Positions 16,904 to 25,513 of a stretch of 64,000 bases of DNA are shown here, piece by piece. Under the pieces are notes generated by a model. It made no database searches, was not told the DNA's origin, and saw only the letters and a program-made list of their open reading frames with translations. The stretch is from Micromonospora thermarum (GTDB lineage: Bacteria > Actinomycetota > Actinomycetes > Mycobacteriales > Micromonosporaceae), in assembly GCF_012034245.1 (NCBI RefSeq), contig NZ_JAATEO010000016.1, positions 62,001-126,000 of the forward strand, in the 5' to 3' direction. The translations under genes and the position numbers were made by a program. Numbering within the stretch: the stretch's first letter is position 1; every line of letters starts with the position of its first letter.

Positions 16904-17503
16904 TCACTGGAGCCAGTAGATCATGGCGTAGAGCCCGATCCACACGACGTCGACGAAGTGCCAGTAGTACGACACGACGATCGCCGCGGTGGCCTGTGCC
17001 GGCGTGAACCGGCCCATGGTGGTGCGGATCATGAAGACGATGAACGCGATCAGACCGCCGGTCACGTGCAGACCGTGGAAGCCGGTGGTCAGGTAGAACA
17101 TCGACCCGTAACCGTCGGAGTTGATCTTGATGCCCTCGTGCACCAGCGCGCGGTACTCGTTGACCTGGCCGAGCACGAAGATCAGGCCCATCACGAAGGT
17201 GACGGTGAACCAGCGCCGCAGGGCGTGCACGTCGCCCTTCTCGGCGGCGAACACGCCGAGCTGGCAGGTCACCGACGAGAGCACCAGGATCACCGTGAAC
17301 GTCGTCGCGTACGGGATGTTCAGGTGCGGGGTGTGCTCCGCCCACTGCTCCGGCGCCGCCGCGCGGATGGAGAAGTACATCGCGAACAGTGCCGCGAAGA
17401 ACATGAGTTCGCTGGAGAGCCACACGATCGTCCCGACGCTGACCATGTTGGGTCGGGTCAGGGAGTGGATCCGGCTCTTGTCAATGGCTGGGGCCGCAGT
17501 CAC
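16904..17503 (-). CDS. ctaE: Cytochrome c oxidase subunit III
   Basis: 199 residues, five membrane helices, the short actinobacterial form of aa3 oxidase subunit III. Recognisable stretches are [37 protein letters not shown] and [20 protein letters not shown], conserved in COX3. It begins with GTG. It is first in the operon with qcrCAB, supporting a bc1-aa3 supercomplex. Subunit I is not in this window; subunits II and IV lie at 20795-22202. Confidence 0.94.
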   Translation of the reverse strand: MTAAPAIDKSRIHSLTRPNMVSVGTIVWLSSELMFFAALFAMYFSIRAAAPEQWAEHTPHLNIPYATTFTVILVLSSVTCQLGVFAAEKGDVHALRRWFTVTFVMGLIFVLGQVNEYRALVHEGIKINSDGYGSMFYLTTGFHGLHVTGGLIAFIVFMIRTTMGRFTPAQATAAIVVSYYWHFVDVVWIGLYAMIYWLQ

Positions 17504-17598
17504 GCGGTCATTATTGCCCTTGACCGGGGCCCGCGATCAGCGGGGTGCCAAACCGGTGGTCGAGGCAGCCCGATCGGGGTGGTCCGGTTCGCCTGACC

Positions 17599-17604
17599 TA
17601 GGCT
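17599..17604 (+). promoter_or_regulatory. -10 box (TAGGCT) before ctaG
   Basis: TAGGCT starts 13 bases before the GTG at 17612, fitting a leaderless or near-leaderless transcript. No Shine-Dalgarno is seen upstream of the GTG. Confidence 0.45.
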
Positions 17605-17611
17605 GAAAAGC

Positions 17612-18556
17612 GTGTTGCACGTCGATCCGATCTCCACCGCGACCTCGGTCGCCGCGCCGGCGGTGACCGCGGCCACCCCGCCGCCGTTCACCGTCACCTC
17701 GGTGTTCACCGAGACGCGCCTGGACAGCTGGCTCGCCGTCGGCCTGGTGCTCGCCGCCGGACTCTACCTCTACGGGGTGCACCGTCTGCGGATCCGCGGC
17801 GACCGCTGGCCGGTCGCCCGCACGGTCTTCTTCCTCGGCCCGGGCCTCGGCGGCATCGCGGCGGTGACGGTCAGCGGGCTGCACGCGTACGACACCGCCC
17901 TGCTGTCGGTGCACATGGTCCAGCACATGGTGCTGTCCATGATCGCGCCGATCTTCCTCGCGCTCGGCGCGCCGATGACGCTGGCCCTACGGACGCTGCC
18001 GACCCGCCCGCGCAAGCGGCTCCTGGCGATCGTGCACAGCCGGATCGCCCGCGTCTACAGCTACCCGCTGGTCGCCTTCGCCATCTTCGTGGTGAACCCG
18101 TTCGCGCTCTACTTCACGGACCTGTACCGCTACACGCTCGAACACGCCTGGGCACACGAGCTGGTGCACGCGCACTTCATCCTGACCGGCTGCGTGTTCT
18201 TCTGGCCGCTGCTCGGCCTGGACCCGCTGCCGGGCCGCTGGCCGTACCCGGGCCGGGCCCTGCTGATGCTGCTGTCCGTGCCGTTCCACACCGTGCTCGG
18301 GCTCACGATCATGCAGTCGAGCACGCTCTTCGGCGGCGACTGGTACCCGTCGCTCGGGCTGACCTGGTCGGACCCGTGGGAGGACCAGGTCGTCGCCGGA
18401 GGCGTCCTCTGGGCCGGCGGCGAGTTCGTCAGCGTCACCATGCTGGCGGTGCTGGTCGTGCAGTGGATGCGGCACGCGGAGCGCGAGGCCCGCCGGATCG
18501 ACCGCGAGCTGGACCGCCAGGAGGCCCGCCAGCGCGCCGCCGAGACCGCGGCCTGA
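17612..18556 (+). CDS. ctaG: CtaG-type cytochrome c oxidase assembly protein
   Basis: 314 residues with about seven membrane helices of the caa3_CtaG family. Typical motifs are HMVQHMVLSMIAPIFLALGA and HELVHAHFILTGCVFFWPLL, whose histidines are conserved, then PFHTVLGLTIMQSSTLFGG. The family is implicated in oxidase assembly and copper delivery. It is divergent from ctaE, consistent with a role for the same oxidase. The basic C-terminal tail (REARRIDRELDRQEARQ) is probably cytoplasmic. Confidence 0.85.
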   Translation: MLHVDPISTATSVAAPAVTAATPPPFTVTSVFTETRLDSWLAVGLVLAAGLYLYGVHRLRIRGDRWPVARTVFFLGPGLGGIAAVTVSGLHAYDTALLSVHMVQHMVLSMIAPIFLALGAPMTLALRTLPTRPRKRLLAIVHSRIARVYSYPLVAFAIFVVNPFALYFTDLYRYTLEHAWAHELVHAHFILTGCVFFWPLLGLDPLPGRWPYPGRALLMLLSVPFHTVLGLTIMQSSTLFGGDWYPSLGLTWSDPWEDQVVAGGVLWAGGEFVSVTMLAVLVVQWMRHAEREARRIDRELDRQEARQRAAETAA

Positions 18557-18651
18557 GCTGCGCCGACGGGTACGCCCCGGGCAGGGCGTCACGTATCTCA
18601 CACCGACCGGTACGATCGGCGGGCAGCTACGAGGTGGGAGCCAGTTGAGCC

Positions 18652-19047
18652 ATGAGCGATCGTGAGTGCACCGTCCTGCTCTACAGCGACGACCCGCAGG
18701 TCCGCGACCGGATGCGGCTCGCCGTCGGCACCCGGCCCGCACCCGGCCTGCAGATCGAGTTCGTCGAGGCGTCGACCTACGCCGAGTGCGTCCGCCTCGT
18801 CGACGACTACGAGATCGACCTGATGCTGCTCGACGGTGAGGCGACCCCCGGCGGCGGCATCGGCATCGCCCGCCAGCTCAAGGACGACCGCGAGGACGCT
18901 CCCCCGACCTGCGTGGTGATCGCCCGCGCCGCCGACCGATGGCTCGCGGCGTACGCCGAGGTCGACGCCACCCTGGTGCACCCGCTCGATCCGGTGACCA
19001 CCGGCACCACGGTGGCCGAGCTGCTGCGGACGCACGCCCCCGCCTGA
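18652..19047 (+). CDS. Response-regulator receiver-like protein
   Basis: 131 residues with a CheY-like alternating fold: strand CTVLLYSDDPQVRDRM (acidic pair DD), EIDLMLLDGEATPGGG (Asp at the phosphorylation-site position), then PPTCVVIARAADRW and a final DATLVHPLDP. The Thr and Lys positions of classical receivers are changed (Ala at the switch position; Lys replaced in the HPLDP stretch), so it may be a pseudo-receiver. No output domain and no adjacent histidine kinase. It lies between ctaG and trpD with its own GGGAG site. Confidence 0.65.
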   Translation: MSDRECTVLLYSDDPQVRDRMRLAVGTRPAPGLQIEFVEASTYAECVRLVDDYEIDLMLLDGEATPGGGIGIARQLKDDREDAPPTCVVIARAADRWLAAYAEVDATLVHPLDPVTTGTTVAELLRTHAPA

Positions 19048-19131
19048 CGTCCCCCGCTCCGGCACCACCTCGGCGCCGGACCCGCCGGCGCCGGTTCCCC
19101 CCATCCACCTGGACCGCTCGGGAGGCCCGCC

Positions 19132-20178
19132 ATGGGCGAACGGACCTGGCCGCACCTGCTCTCCGCGCTGCTGCGCGGTGAGGAACTCTCCACCGCCGAC
19201 ACCGCCTGGGCGATGGGCGAGATCATGTCCGGGTCCGCCGCACCGGCCCAGATCGCCGGCTTCGCGGTGGCGCTGCGCGCCAAGGGCGAGACGGCCGCCG
19301 AGGTGGCCGGCCTGGTGGAGGCGATGCTGGGGCACGCGGTGCTGGTCCAGCTCCCCGACGAGCTGCGGGCCACCGCCCTCGACGTGGTGGGCACCGGGGG
19401 TGACCTCGCGCACACCGTGAACATCTCCACCATGGCCTCGCTGGTGGTCGCCGGCGCCGGTGTCCGGGTGGTCAAGCACGGCAACCGGGCCGCCTCCTCG
19501 TCCTGCGGCACGGCCGACGTCCTGGAGCACCTCGGGCTGCCGCTCGACCTCGGCCCGGAGGGCGTGGCCACCTGCGTCGCCGAGGCGGGCATCGGCTTCT
19601 GCTTCGCCGCCCGCTTCCACCCGGGCATGCGGCACGCCGGCCCGGTCCGCCGCGAGCTGGGCGTGCCGACCGCCTTCAACTTCCTCGGCCCGCTCACCAA
19701 CCCGGCGCGACCCCGGGCCGCCGCGGTCGGCTGTTTCGACGCCCGGATGGCTCCGGTGATGGCCGACGTCTTCGCGGCGCGCGGCGACTCGGTGCTCCTC
19801 ATGCGCGGCGAGGACGGGCTGGACGAGTTCACCACCGCCGCGCCGACCCGGGTCTGGGCGGCGCAGGGCGGCACGGTCCGGGAGGCGCTGCTGGACGCGA
19901 CGGACCTGGGCGTACCCCGGGCCACCCTGGCCGACCTGCGCGGCGGCGACGCCGCCTACAACGCCGGCGTGGTGCGCCGCCTGCTCGCCGGGGAGACCGG
20001 CCCGGTACGCGACGCGGTGCTGGTCAACGCGGCCGCCGCGCTGGCCACGCAGGGCCCGCTCGACGGGGACCTGACCGAGGCGCTGCGCGGCGGTATGGCC
20101 CGCGCCGCCGAATCGATCGACTCGGGCGCCGCCGCCCGCACCCTCGACCGCTGGATCGAGGTCGCCCGCTCCCTCTGA
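19132..20178 (+). CDS. trpD: Anthranilate phosphoribosyltransferase
   Basis: Transfers phosphoribose from PRPP to anthranilate, second step of tryptophan synthesis; 348 residues, normal length. PRPP-binding [19 protein letters not shown] and [18 protein letters not shown] are intact, as is [13 protein letters not shown]. The ATG is preceded by GGGAGGCCCGCC. No other trp gene is nearby; the isolated location beside the bc1 genes matches the mycobacterial order (Rv2192c). Confidence 0.95.
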   Translation: MGERTWPHLLSALLRGEELSTADTAWAMGEIMSGSAAPAQIAGFAVALRAKGETAAEVAGLVEAMLGHAVLVQLPDELRATALDVVGTGGDLAHTVNISTMASLVVAGAGVRVVKHGNRAASSSCGTADVLEHLGLPLDLGPEGVATCVAEAGIGFCFAARFHPGMRHAGPVRRELGVPTAFNFLGPLTNPARPRAAAVGCFDARMAPVMADVFAARGDSVLLMRGEDGLDEFTTAAPTRVWAAQGGTVREALLDATDLGVPRATLADLRGGDAAYNAGVVRRLLAGETGPVRDAVLVNAAAALATQGPLDGDLTEALRGGMARAAESIDSGAAARTLDRWIEVARSL

Positions 20179-20304
20179 TGCCGCCGCATTGAGCCGATCA
20201 TGGCGCGGGTGGGTGGCGCACGGAGGAATGTCGGGGGTGCGTGGAAAACTACAGGCGAGTAGTTCTCCGCCCCGTCGGCGGAGCAGCAGCGAGAGGAGCC
20301 GCCC

Positions 20305-20511
20305 GTGTCGACCCGCGAGATGCACTGCGACGTCTGTGAGGGCGTGCGGCCGTTCGAGGTCCCGCCCTGCGTCGACGGCCACGGCACCGACTGTCCCGAG
20401 CTCATCTGCACCGGCTGTGGCGCGGCCGTGCTCATCGCCACGTTCGCCTTCCGCACCCCGCGCCTGACCACCCACCGGCGGCAGCCCGCCGTCCACCGCC
20501 GCGCCGCCTGA
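20305..20511 (+). CDS. Small zinc-ribbon-like hypothetical protein
   Basis: 68 residues with paired cysteines CDVC (residues 8-11) and CTGC (about 36-39) plus further Cys at 23 and 30, suggesting a zinc ribbon. The basic C-terminal tail (THRRQPAVHRRAA) could bind nucleic acid. The GTG start has GAGGAG 7 bases upstream. Function unknown. The 229 bases after it contain only the hairpin at 20741. Confidence 0.6.
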   Translation: MSTREMHCDVCEGVRPFEVPPCVDGHGTDCPELICTGCGAAVLIATFAFRTPRLTTHRRQPAVHRRAA

Positions 20512-20740
20512 GCCACGCCACCCGACGCGCACCGGCCACCGCCGACGGACCGCCCGACACCACCGCCACCTCCCGCGTGGCACCAGCGGCGGCCATGCGG
20601 CTCGCAGACGACCACCGCCGGGCGATCTCGGAAGGTTGGCGCCCTGGAGGGGCGCAAATCGTCCACGACTGTGTGGGGGCACGACGCGCAGAGCGCGGGC
20701 ACAGGCGCGGGTGCGGGAGTCGACGCGGCGGGCACACCGC

Positions 20741-20783
20741 ACACGCAGGCCCGCCTCCCCTCGGGGGAGGCGGGCCTGCGTGT
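20741..20783. terminator. Long perfect hairpin, bidirectional terminator
   Basis: Perfect 20-bp arms (ACACGCAGGCCCGCCTCCCC and complement) around a TCG loop, starting 12 bases after the ctaF stop. It can terminate ctaC-ctaF on the minus strand and the small zinc-ribbon gene on the plus strand. Confidence 0.75.
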
Positions 20784-20794
20784 GCGTTACGGGC

Positions 20795-21220
20795 TCAGTG
20801 CTCGGCGGTGCGCCGGGTGCCGCTGTAGTACTCGAAGAGCAGGCCGCAGGCGGCGAAGATGACCGCCACGAGGCCGACGCCCAGCAGCCAGAACTGCCAG
20901 AACACCAGGCCGAGGCCCGCAGTCGACGCGGAGAGCGCCAGACCGAACGGCCAGTAGCTGCCCGGGCTGAAGAAGCCGACCTCGCCCGCTCCCTCGGCGA
21001 TCTCCGCGTCCGGCCGGTCCTCCGGACGCAGGTCGATCCGGCGGGACACGAACCAGAAGAAGCCACCGCACATCGCGCAGAGCAGGAAGCTCAGCAGCAG
21101 GCCGATGGTGCCGACCCACTCGACCCGACCGCCGTCCGCGGCGGTCCAGCCGCCGTAGAGGAACGTGGCGAAGAGCAGGAACCCGGCGATGACGAGGAAG
21201 ATGCGCCACTCGGTCTTCAT
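20795..21220 (-). CDS. ctaF: Cytochrome c oxidase subunit IV, actinobacterial
   Basis: 141 residues, four hydrophobic segments (IFLVIAGFLLFATFLYGG; VGTIGLLLSFLLCAMCGGFF; ALSASTAGLGLVFWQFWLLG; GLVAVIFAACGLLFEYYSG), the layout of actinobacterial subunit IV. It follows ctaC after 10 bases and has GAGGGGG before its ATG, so the two form an operon. It has no counterpart outside actinobacteria and is a structural subunit of the aa3 oxidase. Confidence 0.92.
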   Translation of the reverse strand: MKTEWRIFLVIAGFLLFATFLYGGWTAADGGRVEWVGTIGLLLSFLLCAMCGGFFWFVSRRIDLRPEDRPDAEIAEGAGEVGFFSPGSYWPFGLALSASTAGLGLVFWQFWLLGVGLVAVIFAACGLLFEYYSGTRRTAEH

Positions 21221-21230
21221 GCGTGCCCCC

Positions 21231-22202
21231 TCAGTTGCCCGCGCCGGCGGACGCGTTGTCCGGGTTGAAGTTCGCTTCGGTACGCCGAGTCTCGAACGGG
21301 AAGGTCTTCGTCGCGTACGGCTCCTCGCCGATGGCGGTCAGCGCCTCCTGCGTCGACCGGCCCTCGCGCTTCGCGGCGAGGAACTGGTCGTACTTCTCCG
21401 GCGAGACGACCCGCAGCTCGAAGTTCATGAAGGCGTGGTAGCTGCCGCACAGCTCGGCGCAGCGGCCCACGTACGCGCCCTCGGTCTCGAGCTTGGAGAC
21501 CTCGAAGACGTTGCGGACCTTGCCCGGGAAGACGTCCCGCTTGAACAGCATCTCCGGCACCCAGAAGGAGTGGATGACGTCGCGGCTGGTCTCCTCGAAG
21601 CGGATCGACCGGTCGGTCGGCAGCACGAGGACCGGGATGACCTCGCTGGTGCCGAGGACCGAGGCCACCGTGTTGGCCTCCGGGCCCTGCCCGTCGCGGT
21701 AGTTGAACTGCCAGTTCCACTTGAAGGCGACCACCTCGACGGTGACGTCGGGGTTCTTGGTCGTCCGCACCACGTTCGTCTGGACGATCGCCGTGTAGTA
21801 GAAGAGCACGGAGACGATCAGGATCGGCGCGATGGTGTAGAGGAACTCCATCGGCATGTTGTAGCGGGTCTGCACCGGCAGCTCGTTGCCCCGCTTCCGG
21901 TAGCGCACCACGCACCAGAAGATCAGGCCCCAGACGAACACGCCGACCGCGAGCGCCGCGATGCACGACGCGATCCACAGGTCGTACATCCGGTGCGCCT
22001 CGGGCGTGATGCCGCCCTGCGGCCAGCCGAAGCCGTCGAACGTGGCGCCGACGTCGCAGCCCGTGAGCAGGACCAGCAGCGCCGCTCCGCCGAGACCGAG
22101 CCCGGCGAGCCGACCGGCACCCCGCGCCCGGCGCCCACCGGCTCCCGGGGAAGCGCTGCGCCGTACGGCCGACGGCCGTACCTCCGAACTCCTTGCGACC
22201 AC
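21231..22202 (-). CDS. ctaC: Cytochrome c oxidase subunit II lipoprotein
   Basis: 323 residues. The N-terminus has a basic region, a hydrophobic stretch and a lipobox LLTGC with Cys at residue 49, so it is probably a lipoprotein after processing. Two membrane helices (ASCIAALAVGVFVWGLIFW; LYTIAPILIVSVLFYYTAIV) precede the cupredoxin domain. The dinuclear copper (CuA) ligands are visible: HSFWVPEM and CAELCGSYHAFM. The start is GTG at 22202 with GGGAGG about 9 bases upstream. It transfers electrons from QcrC into subunit I. Confidence 0.94.
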   Translation of the reverse strand: MVARSSEVRPSAVRRSASPGAGGRRARGAGRLAGLGLGGAALLVLLTGCDVGATFDGFGWPQGGITPEAHRMYDLWIASCIAALAVGVFVWGLIFWCVVRYRKRGNELPVQTRYNMPMEFLYTIAPILIVSVLFYYTAIVQTNVVRTTKNPDVTVEVVAFKWNWQFNYRDGQGPEANTVASVLGTSEVIPVLVLPTDRSIRFEETSRDVIHSFWVPEMLFKRDVFPGKVRNVFEVSKLETEGAYVGRCAELCGSYHAFMNFELRVVSPEKYDQFLAAKREGRSTQEALTAIGEEPYATKTFPFETRRTEANFNPDNASAGAGN

Positions 22203-22383
22203 CTGGTCCTGCCTCCCTAGCGCGCCGCGGTGTATGTCTTGTCTGCCGGCTCCGCCGGGCGGAGCGACAGCACCGGCGGCAAAGGCGTCACCGACGGTCG
22301 CAGATTACTCGACCATGACGGGCTGGACCGTGTTGGGGTCGCTGTCCGCCCCCATCGGGGAGATCACGGGCCGGACGGCGCGA

Positions 22384-22389
22384 TAGCGT
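22384..22389 (+). promoter_or_regulatory. Candidate -10 box (TAGCGT) before the repeat/micro-ORF array
   Basis: TAGCGT lies 14 bases before the first GTG of the repeat array at 22398, so transcription would start almost exactly at that GTG. No clear -35. Confidence 0.35.
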
Positions 22390-22397
22390 GGGCTTCC

Positions 22398-22515
22398 GTG
22401 AGCGCGAGGAGTGAGCCGGGGTTGCGAGCCCCGCAGTCGCGAACAAAGGCGGCACCGTGAGCGCGAGGAGTGAGCCGGGGTTGCGAGCCCCGCAGTCGCG
22501 AACAAAGGCGGCACC
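22398..22515 (+). repeat. Two identical tandem 59-bp units, each a 20-codon micro-ORF
   Basis: Units 22398-22456 and 22457-22515 are identical and the next nine bases (GTGAGCGCG) are the start of the desulfurase gene. Each unit opens with GTG, runs 20 sense codons (product VSARSEPGLRAPQSRTKAAP) and ends in a TGA that overlaps the next GTG as GTGA. Each also carries AAAGG about 8 bases before the following GTG. An internal GGGGTTGCGAGCCCC can form a hairpin. The reverse complement is related to the repeat at 11021-11140. Confidence 0.85.
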
Positions 22516-23667
22516 GTGAGCGCGTCCCCGGTCTACCTGGACGCGGCGACCGCCGCGCCGCTGCACCCGGTCGCCCGGCAGGCGCTGCTGGCCGCGCTCG
22601 ACGACGGCTGGGCCGACCCGGCACGCCTGTACACGCAGGCCCGCCGCGCCCGCCAACTCCTCGACGCCGCCCGCGAGGCGACCGCGGCCACGCTCGGTGT
22701 ACGACCGGACGAGCTCTCCTTCACCCCCAGCGGCACGACGGCCGCGCACTCCGCCGTGCTCGGCGGCCTCACCGGCCGGCGCCGGGTCGGCGCCACGCTG
22801 GTGCACTCGGCGATCGAGCACTCGGCGGTGCTGCACGCCGCCGAGACGCACGTGGCCGGCGGCGGTACGGCGACGTCCGTACCGGTGGACCGGCTCGGCC
22901 GGGTCGACCTCGACGCCTGGTCGGCGGCGGTCGGCGCGCCCGGCGTGGCGCTCGCCGCGCTGATCGCCGCGAGTCATGAGGTCGGCACGGTGCAGCCGGT
23001 CGGCGTGGCGGCCGACGCCTGCACGGCGGCCGGGGTCCCGCTCTACGTCGACGCCGCCCAGGTGGTGGGCCGGGCGCCCGTTCCGGAGGGCTGGTCGGTG
23101 CTGACCGCGAGCGCCCACAAGTGGGGCGGGCCACCAGGAGTCGGGGTGCTGGTCGTCCGCAAGGGCACCCGCTGGGAGTCGCCGTGGCCGGCGGACGAGC
23201 GCGAGTCGGGGCGTACGCCGGGGGTGTTGAACCTCCCGGCGGTCGTGGCGGCGGCGGCGGGCCTGCGCGCGGCGGCGGCCGACGCCTCGACGGAGGCGGC
23301 CCGGCTCGCGCCCCTGGTGGACCGGATCCGGGCGCGGGTGGCGGCGGAGGTGCCGGACGTCGAGGTGGTGGGTGATCCGGATCACCGGCTCCCCCATCTG
23401 GTGACGTTCTCCTGCCTGTACGTGGACGGCGAGGCGTTGCTGCACGCGCTGGACCGGCACGGCTTCGCCGTCTCCTCCGGCTCCTCGTGCACGTCGTCGA
23501 CGCTGCGCCCGTCGCACGTGCTGGAGGCGATGGGTGTGCTGTCGCACGGCAACGTACGGGTCTCGCTGCACCGGGAGACGACCGAGGCGGACGTGGAGCG
23601 TTTCCTCGCCGAGCTGCCGGGGATCGTGGCGGGGCTGCGCGCCGAGGCGGGGGTGGTGGGGCTGTGA
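22516..23667 (+). CDS. Cysteine desulfurase (NifS/IscS-like)
   Basis: PLP enzyme that takes sulfur from cysteine as a persulfide; 383 residues. PLP-binding Lys is in SAHKWGGPPG, the cofactor Asp in LYVDAAQVVG, the conserved ASHEVGTVQPV is present, and the catalytic Cys is in SSGSSCTSSTLRPSHVL. The GTG at 22516 was chosen because it follows directly on the micro-ORF chain with AAAGG upstream; the protein then begins MSASPVYLDAATAAPLHP. Its stop overlaps the TusA gene (GTGA), so a sulfur relay to TusA is likely. Confidence 0.92.
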   Translation: MSASPVYLDAATAAPLHPVARQALLAALDDGWADPARLYTQARRARQLLDAAREATAATLGVRPDELSFTPSGTTAAHSAVLGGLTGRRRVGATLVHSAIEHSAVLHAAETHVAGGGTATSVPVDRLGRVDLDAWSAAVGAPGVALAALIAASHEVGTVQPVGVAADACTAAGVPLYVDAAQVVGRAPVPEGWSVLTASAHKWGGPPGVGVLVVRKGTRWESPWPADERESGRTPGVLNLPAVVAAAAGLRAAAADASTEAARLAPLVDRIRARVAAEVPDVEVVGDPDHRLPHLVTFSCLYVDGEALLHALDRHGFAVSSGSSCTSSTLRPSHVLEAMGVLSHGNVRVSLHRETTEADVERFLAELPGIVAGLRAEAGVVGL

Positions 23668-23897
23668 CGATGCCGGAGGAGGTGCTCGACTGCCGGGGGC
23701 AGCGCTGCCCGCTGCCGGTGATCGCCGTGGCGCGGCGCCTGCCGGACCTGCCGGTCGGCACGGTGGTGCGGGTGTTGGCGGACGACCCGGCGGCGGCCGT
23801 GGACATCCCCGCCTGGTGCCGCATGCGCGGCCAGGAGTTCGTGGGCCGGCTCGACGGCCCGGACGGCCCCGCCTACGACATCCGCCGCCGCCACTGA
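23664..23897 (+). CDS. TusA-family sulfur carrier protein
   Basis: 77 residues, the normal size for TusA/SirA proteins. The sulfur-accepting Cys is in the N-terminal CPxP motif, LDCRGQRCPLPVIAVARRL. A TusA fold follows (VVRVLADDPAAAVDIPAWCR). The GTG start at 23664 overlaps the desulfurase stop by four bases, so both are co-translated and the carrier probably receives persulfide from the desulfurase. An in-frame ATG two codons later is also possible. Confidence 0.9.
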   Translation: MTMPEEVLDCRGQRCPLPVIAVARRLPDLPVGTVVRVLADDPAAAVDIPAWCRMRGQEFVGRLDGPDGPAYDIRRRH

Positions 23898-23937
23898 CCC
23901 ACCCTCACCCTCCCGCCCCCACCCCGCCATCCCCCGC

Positions 23938-24004
23938 GATCTTGCACTTTCTGCCTAGACGTAAGGCACAAATGCCGCAGAACGGGGGCCGAAAGTGCAA
24001 GATC
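23938..24004. repeat. Intergenic dyad GATCTTGCACTTTC next to the IS110 element
   Basis: Perfect 14-bp inverted repeat (GATCTTGCACTTTC at 23938-23951, complement at 23991-24004) with a 39-base loop that holds a smaller TGCCT/AGGCA stem. It lies between the TusA gene and the transposase stop. From memory, palindromes of this kind recur between genes in Micromonospora; it may act as a terminator and may have been the target of the IS. Confidence 0.65.
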
Positions 24005-24035
24005 GACGCGCAAGGGGGGGTCCCTATGGGTTTGG

Positions 24036-25235
24036 TCAAGTAGCGATCTGTGCTGTTGGGCGGTGCTGGTAGGGGATTTTGTCGCGGAGCATGGCGAACA
24101 GGACGTCGCAGCGGCGGCGGGCGAGGCAGATGAGGGCGGCGTTGTGACGCTTGCCTTCGGCTCGTTTGCGGTCGTAGTAGGCCCTGCTGGTGGGGTCGGC
24201 TAAAGCTGCGAACGCGGCGAGGAAGAATGCGCGTTTGAGGTTCTTGTTGCCGCCGCGGGGTGGGTGCTCGCCGCGGATGCTGGTGCCGGATCGTCGGGTG
24301 ACAGGGGCGAGGCCGGCGTAGGCGGCGAGGTGGCCGGGGGTCGGGAAGGCGGTGCCGTCGCCGACTTCGAGCAGGATCCGGGCTGCGGTCCTGACGCCGA
24401 TGCCGGGCATCGAGGTCAGGACCGGGGCAAGAGGGTGCGCATCAAGGATCCTCTCGACCTCGCCGGCGACCTGGTCGCGCTGACGCAGGACGTCGCGGAG
24501 GCTGTCGGCGAGGCGGGGCAGGATCGTCTCCGCAGCTTGGGTGCCCGGGACGGTGACGGTCTGCTCGTCGAGGGCGGTCATGATCTGCTCGACCAGGCGG
24601 TCGCCCATGCGTGGTGCGTGGACGGCGGCGATCGACAGCAGCTTGCGGCGGCCGGCTTTGCGGAGTCCGGCGGGGCCGCCGCAGCGTGACAGCAGCTCCA
24701 GCACGGCCTTGTGGTGCACTTTCGGGCCGAGGACTCGTTCCAGGGCGGGGTGGATCTGGGTGAGCAGTCCCCGGATGCGGTTGGACACGCGGGTGGCTTC
24801 GCCGGCGAGGTCGTCGTCGAAGCCGACGAGGACTTCCAGCTCGGCCAGAGCCTCGTCGCCGGTGTCGACCCGCCGCAGGGTGTGCGGCAGGGTGCGGGCG
24901 GCGTCAGCGATGACGTAGGCATCACGGGCGTCGGTCTTCGCCGTGCCGGGGTGCAGGTCAGCGATGCGACGCATGGCCAGTCCGGGCAGGTAGGCCACCT
25001 GATGCCCGCACGCCCGGGCGACCGCGACCGGCAGGGCGCCGATCGAGGCGGGCTGGTCGACCACGACCAGGACTCGGCCGTGACGGGCGAGTTTGTCGAA
25101 CAGCTGCCGCAGCCGGGCCTCGGTGTTCGGCAACGCCGCGTCGTGCAGCCTCCTGCCGTCCGGCGCCAACCCGACCGCGTGGTGATCACCTTTACCGACG
25201 TCCAAGCCGAGGTATACGCCGTATCCGTCGTTCAC
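24036..25235 (-). CDS. IS110-family transposase (DEDD recombinase)
   Basis: 399 residues, full length for the family. The N-terminal RuvC-like DEDD domain shows GLDVGKGDHHAVGL (first Asp near residue 12), VLVVVDQPASIG and KTDARDAYVIADAAR. The C-terminal Tnp_20 domain shows SMPGIGVRTAARILLEVGD, HLAAYAGLAPVTRRSGTSIR (candidate catalytic Ser in RSGTS) and GGNKNLKRAFFLAAFAAL. The start is GTG at 25235 with GGAGG 9 bases upstream. Recombination is expected to be guided by a bridge RNA from the element's own non-coding end. Confidence 0.93.
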   Translation of the reverse strand: MNDGYGVYLGLDVGKGDHHAVGLAPDGRRLHDAALPNTEARLRQLFDKLARHGRVLVVVDQPASIGALPVAVARACGHQVAYLPGLAMRRIADLHPGTAKTDARDAYVIADAARTLPHTLRRVDTGDEALAELEVLVGFDDDLAGEATRVSNRIRGLLTQIHPALERVLGPKVHHKAVLELLSRCGGPAGLRKAGRRKLLSIAAVHAPRMGDRLVEQIMTALDEQTVTVPGTQAAETILPRLADSLRDVLRQRDQVAGEVERILDAHPLAPVLTSMPGIGVRTAARILLEVGDGTAFPTPGHLAAYAGLAPVTRRSGTSIRGEHPPRGGNKNLKRAFFLAAFAALADPTSRAYYDRKRAEGKRHNAALICLARRRCDVLFAMLRDKIPYQHRPTAQIAT

Positions 25236-25420
25236 CAGACCCCGCCTCCACGCATCGCATCGTGGCCTCGGCCGCTGGTCCAGGCGTCGGACTGCCGGCA
25301 GCCACGTTACGACGAGACCTACCCCAACACGGGTGGCCGTGTCCCTATCAGCGGTCCACCGACGCCACCCGACCCGGCGACAACACCCCCCGGATCATCC
25401 GTACGACAGGGGCAGTAAGT
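25236..25420 (-). ncRNA. Candidate bridge RNA region of the IS110 element
   Basis: In the IS110 subgroup, the non-coding end upstream of the transposase encodes a structured bridge RNA with target-binding and donor-binding loops. This element has about 180 bases of upstream non-coding sequence, with local complementarity (for example GTGGCCTCGGCCGCTGG at 25262-25278). I have not folded it and cannot place the loops; the call rests on position and family. Confidence 0.3.
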
Positions 25421-25513
25421 CATACCGGGCCGGGCGACCGAGGAGTCCCCGGCTGGGGACGATCAAAAAGGTAACGGGGGTAACGGGCGGGGGGCGCGGG
25501 GGCGCGCCGGGGG

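Larger units (their letters stand above)
24010..25420 (-). mobile_element. IS110-family insertion sequence (ends approximate)
   Basis: The element contains one long transposase gene and about 180 bases of non-coding DNA upstream of it, with only a short tail downstream. IS110 elements lack terminal inverted repeats and leave little or no target duplication, so the ends cannot be fixed by eye. The sequence ATAGGGAC occurs near both sides (24021-24028 on the reverse strand and 25341-25348 on the reverse strand) and may mark related boundary motifs. The transposase is intact, suggesting recent arrival. Confidence 0.7.

Noticed and set aside
20512-20740. Short plus-strand ORF after the zinc-ribbon gene
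   Set aside because: No ribosome site, low-complexity product and overlap with the terminator hairpin.
22398-22515. CRISPR array
   Set aside because: Only two identical units with no spacers between them, so it is a tandem duplication.
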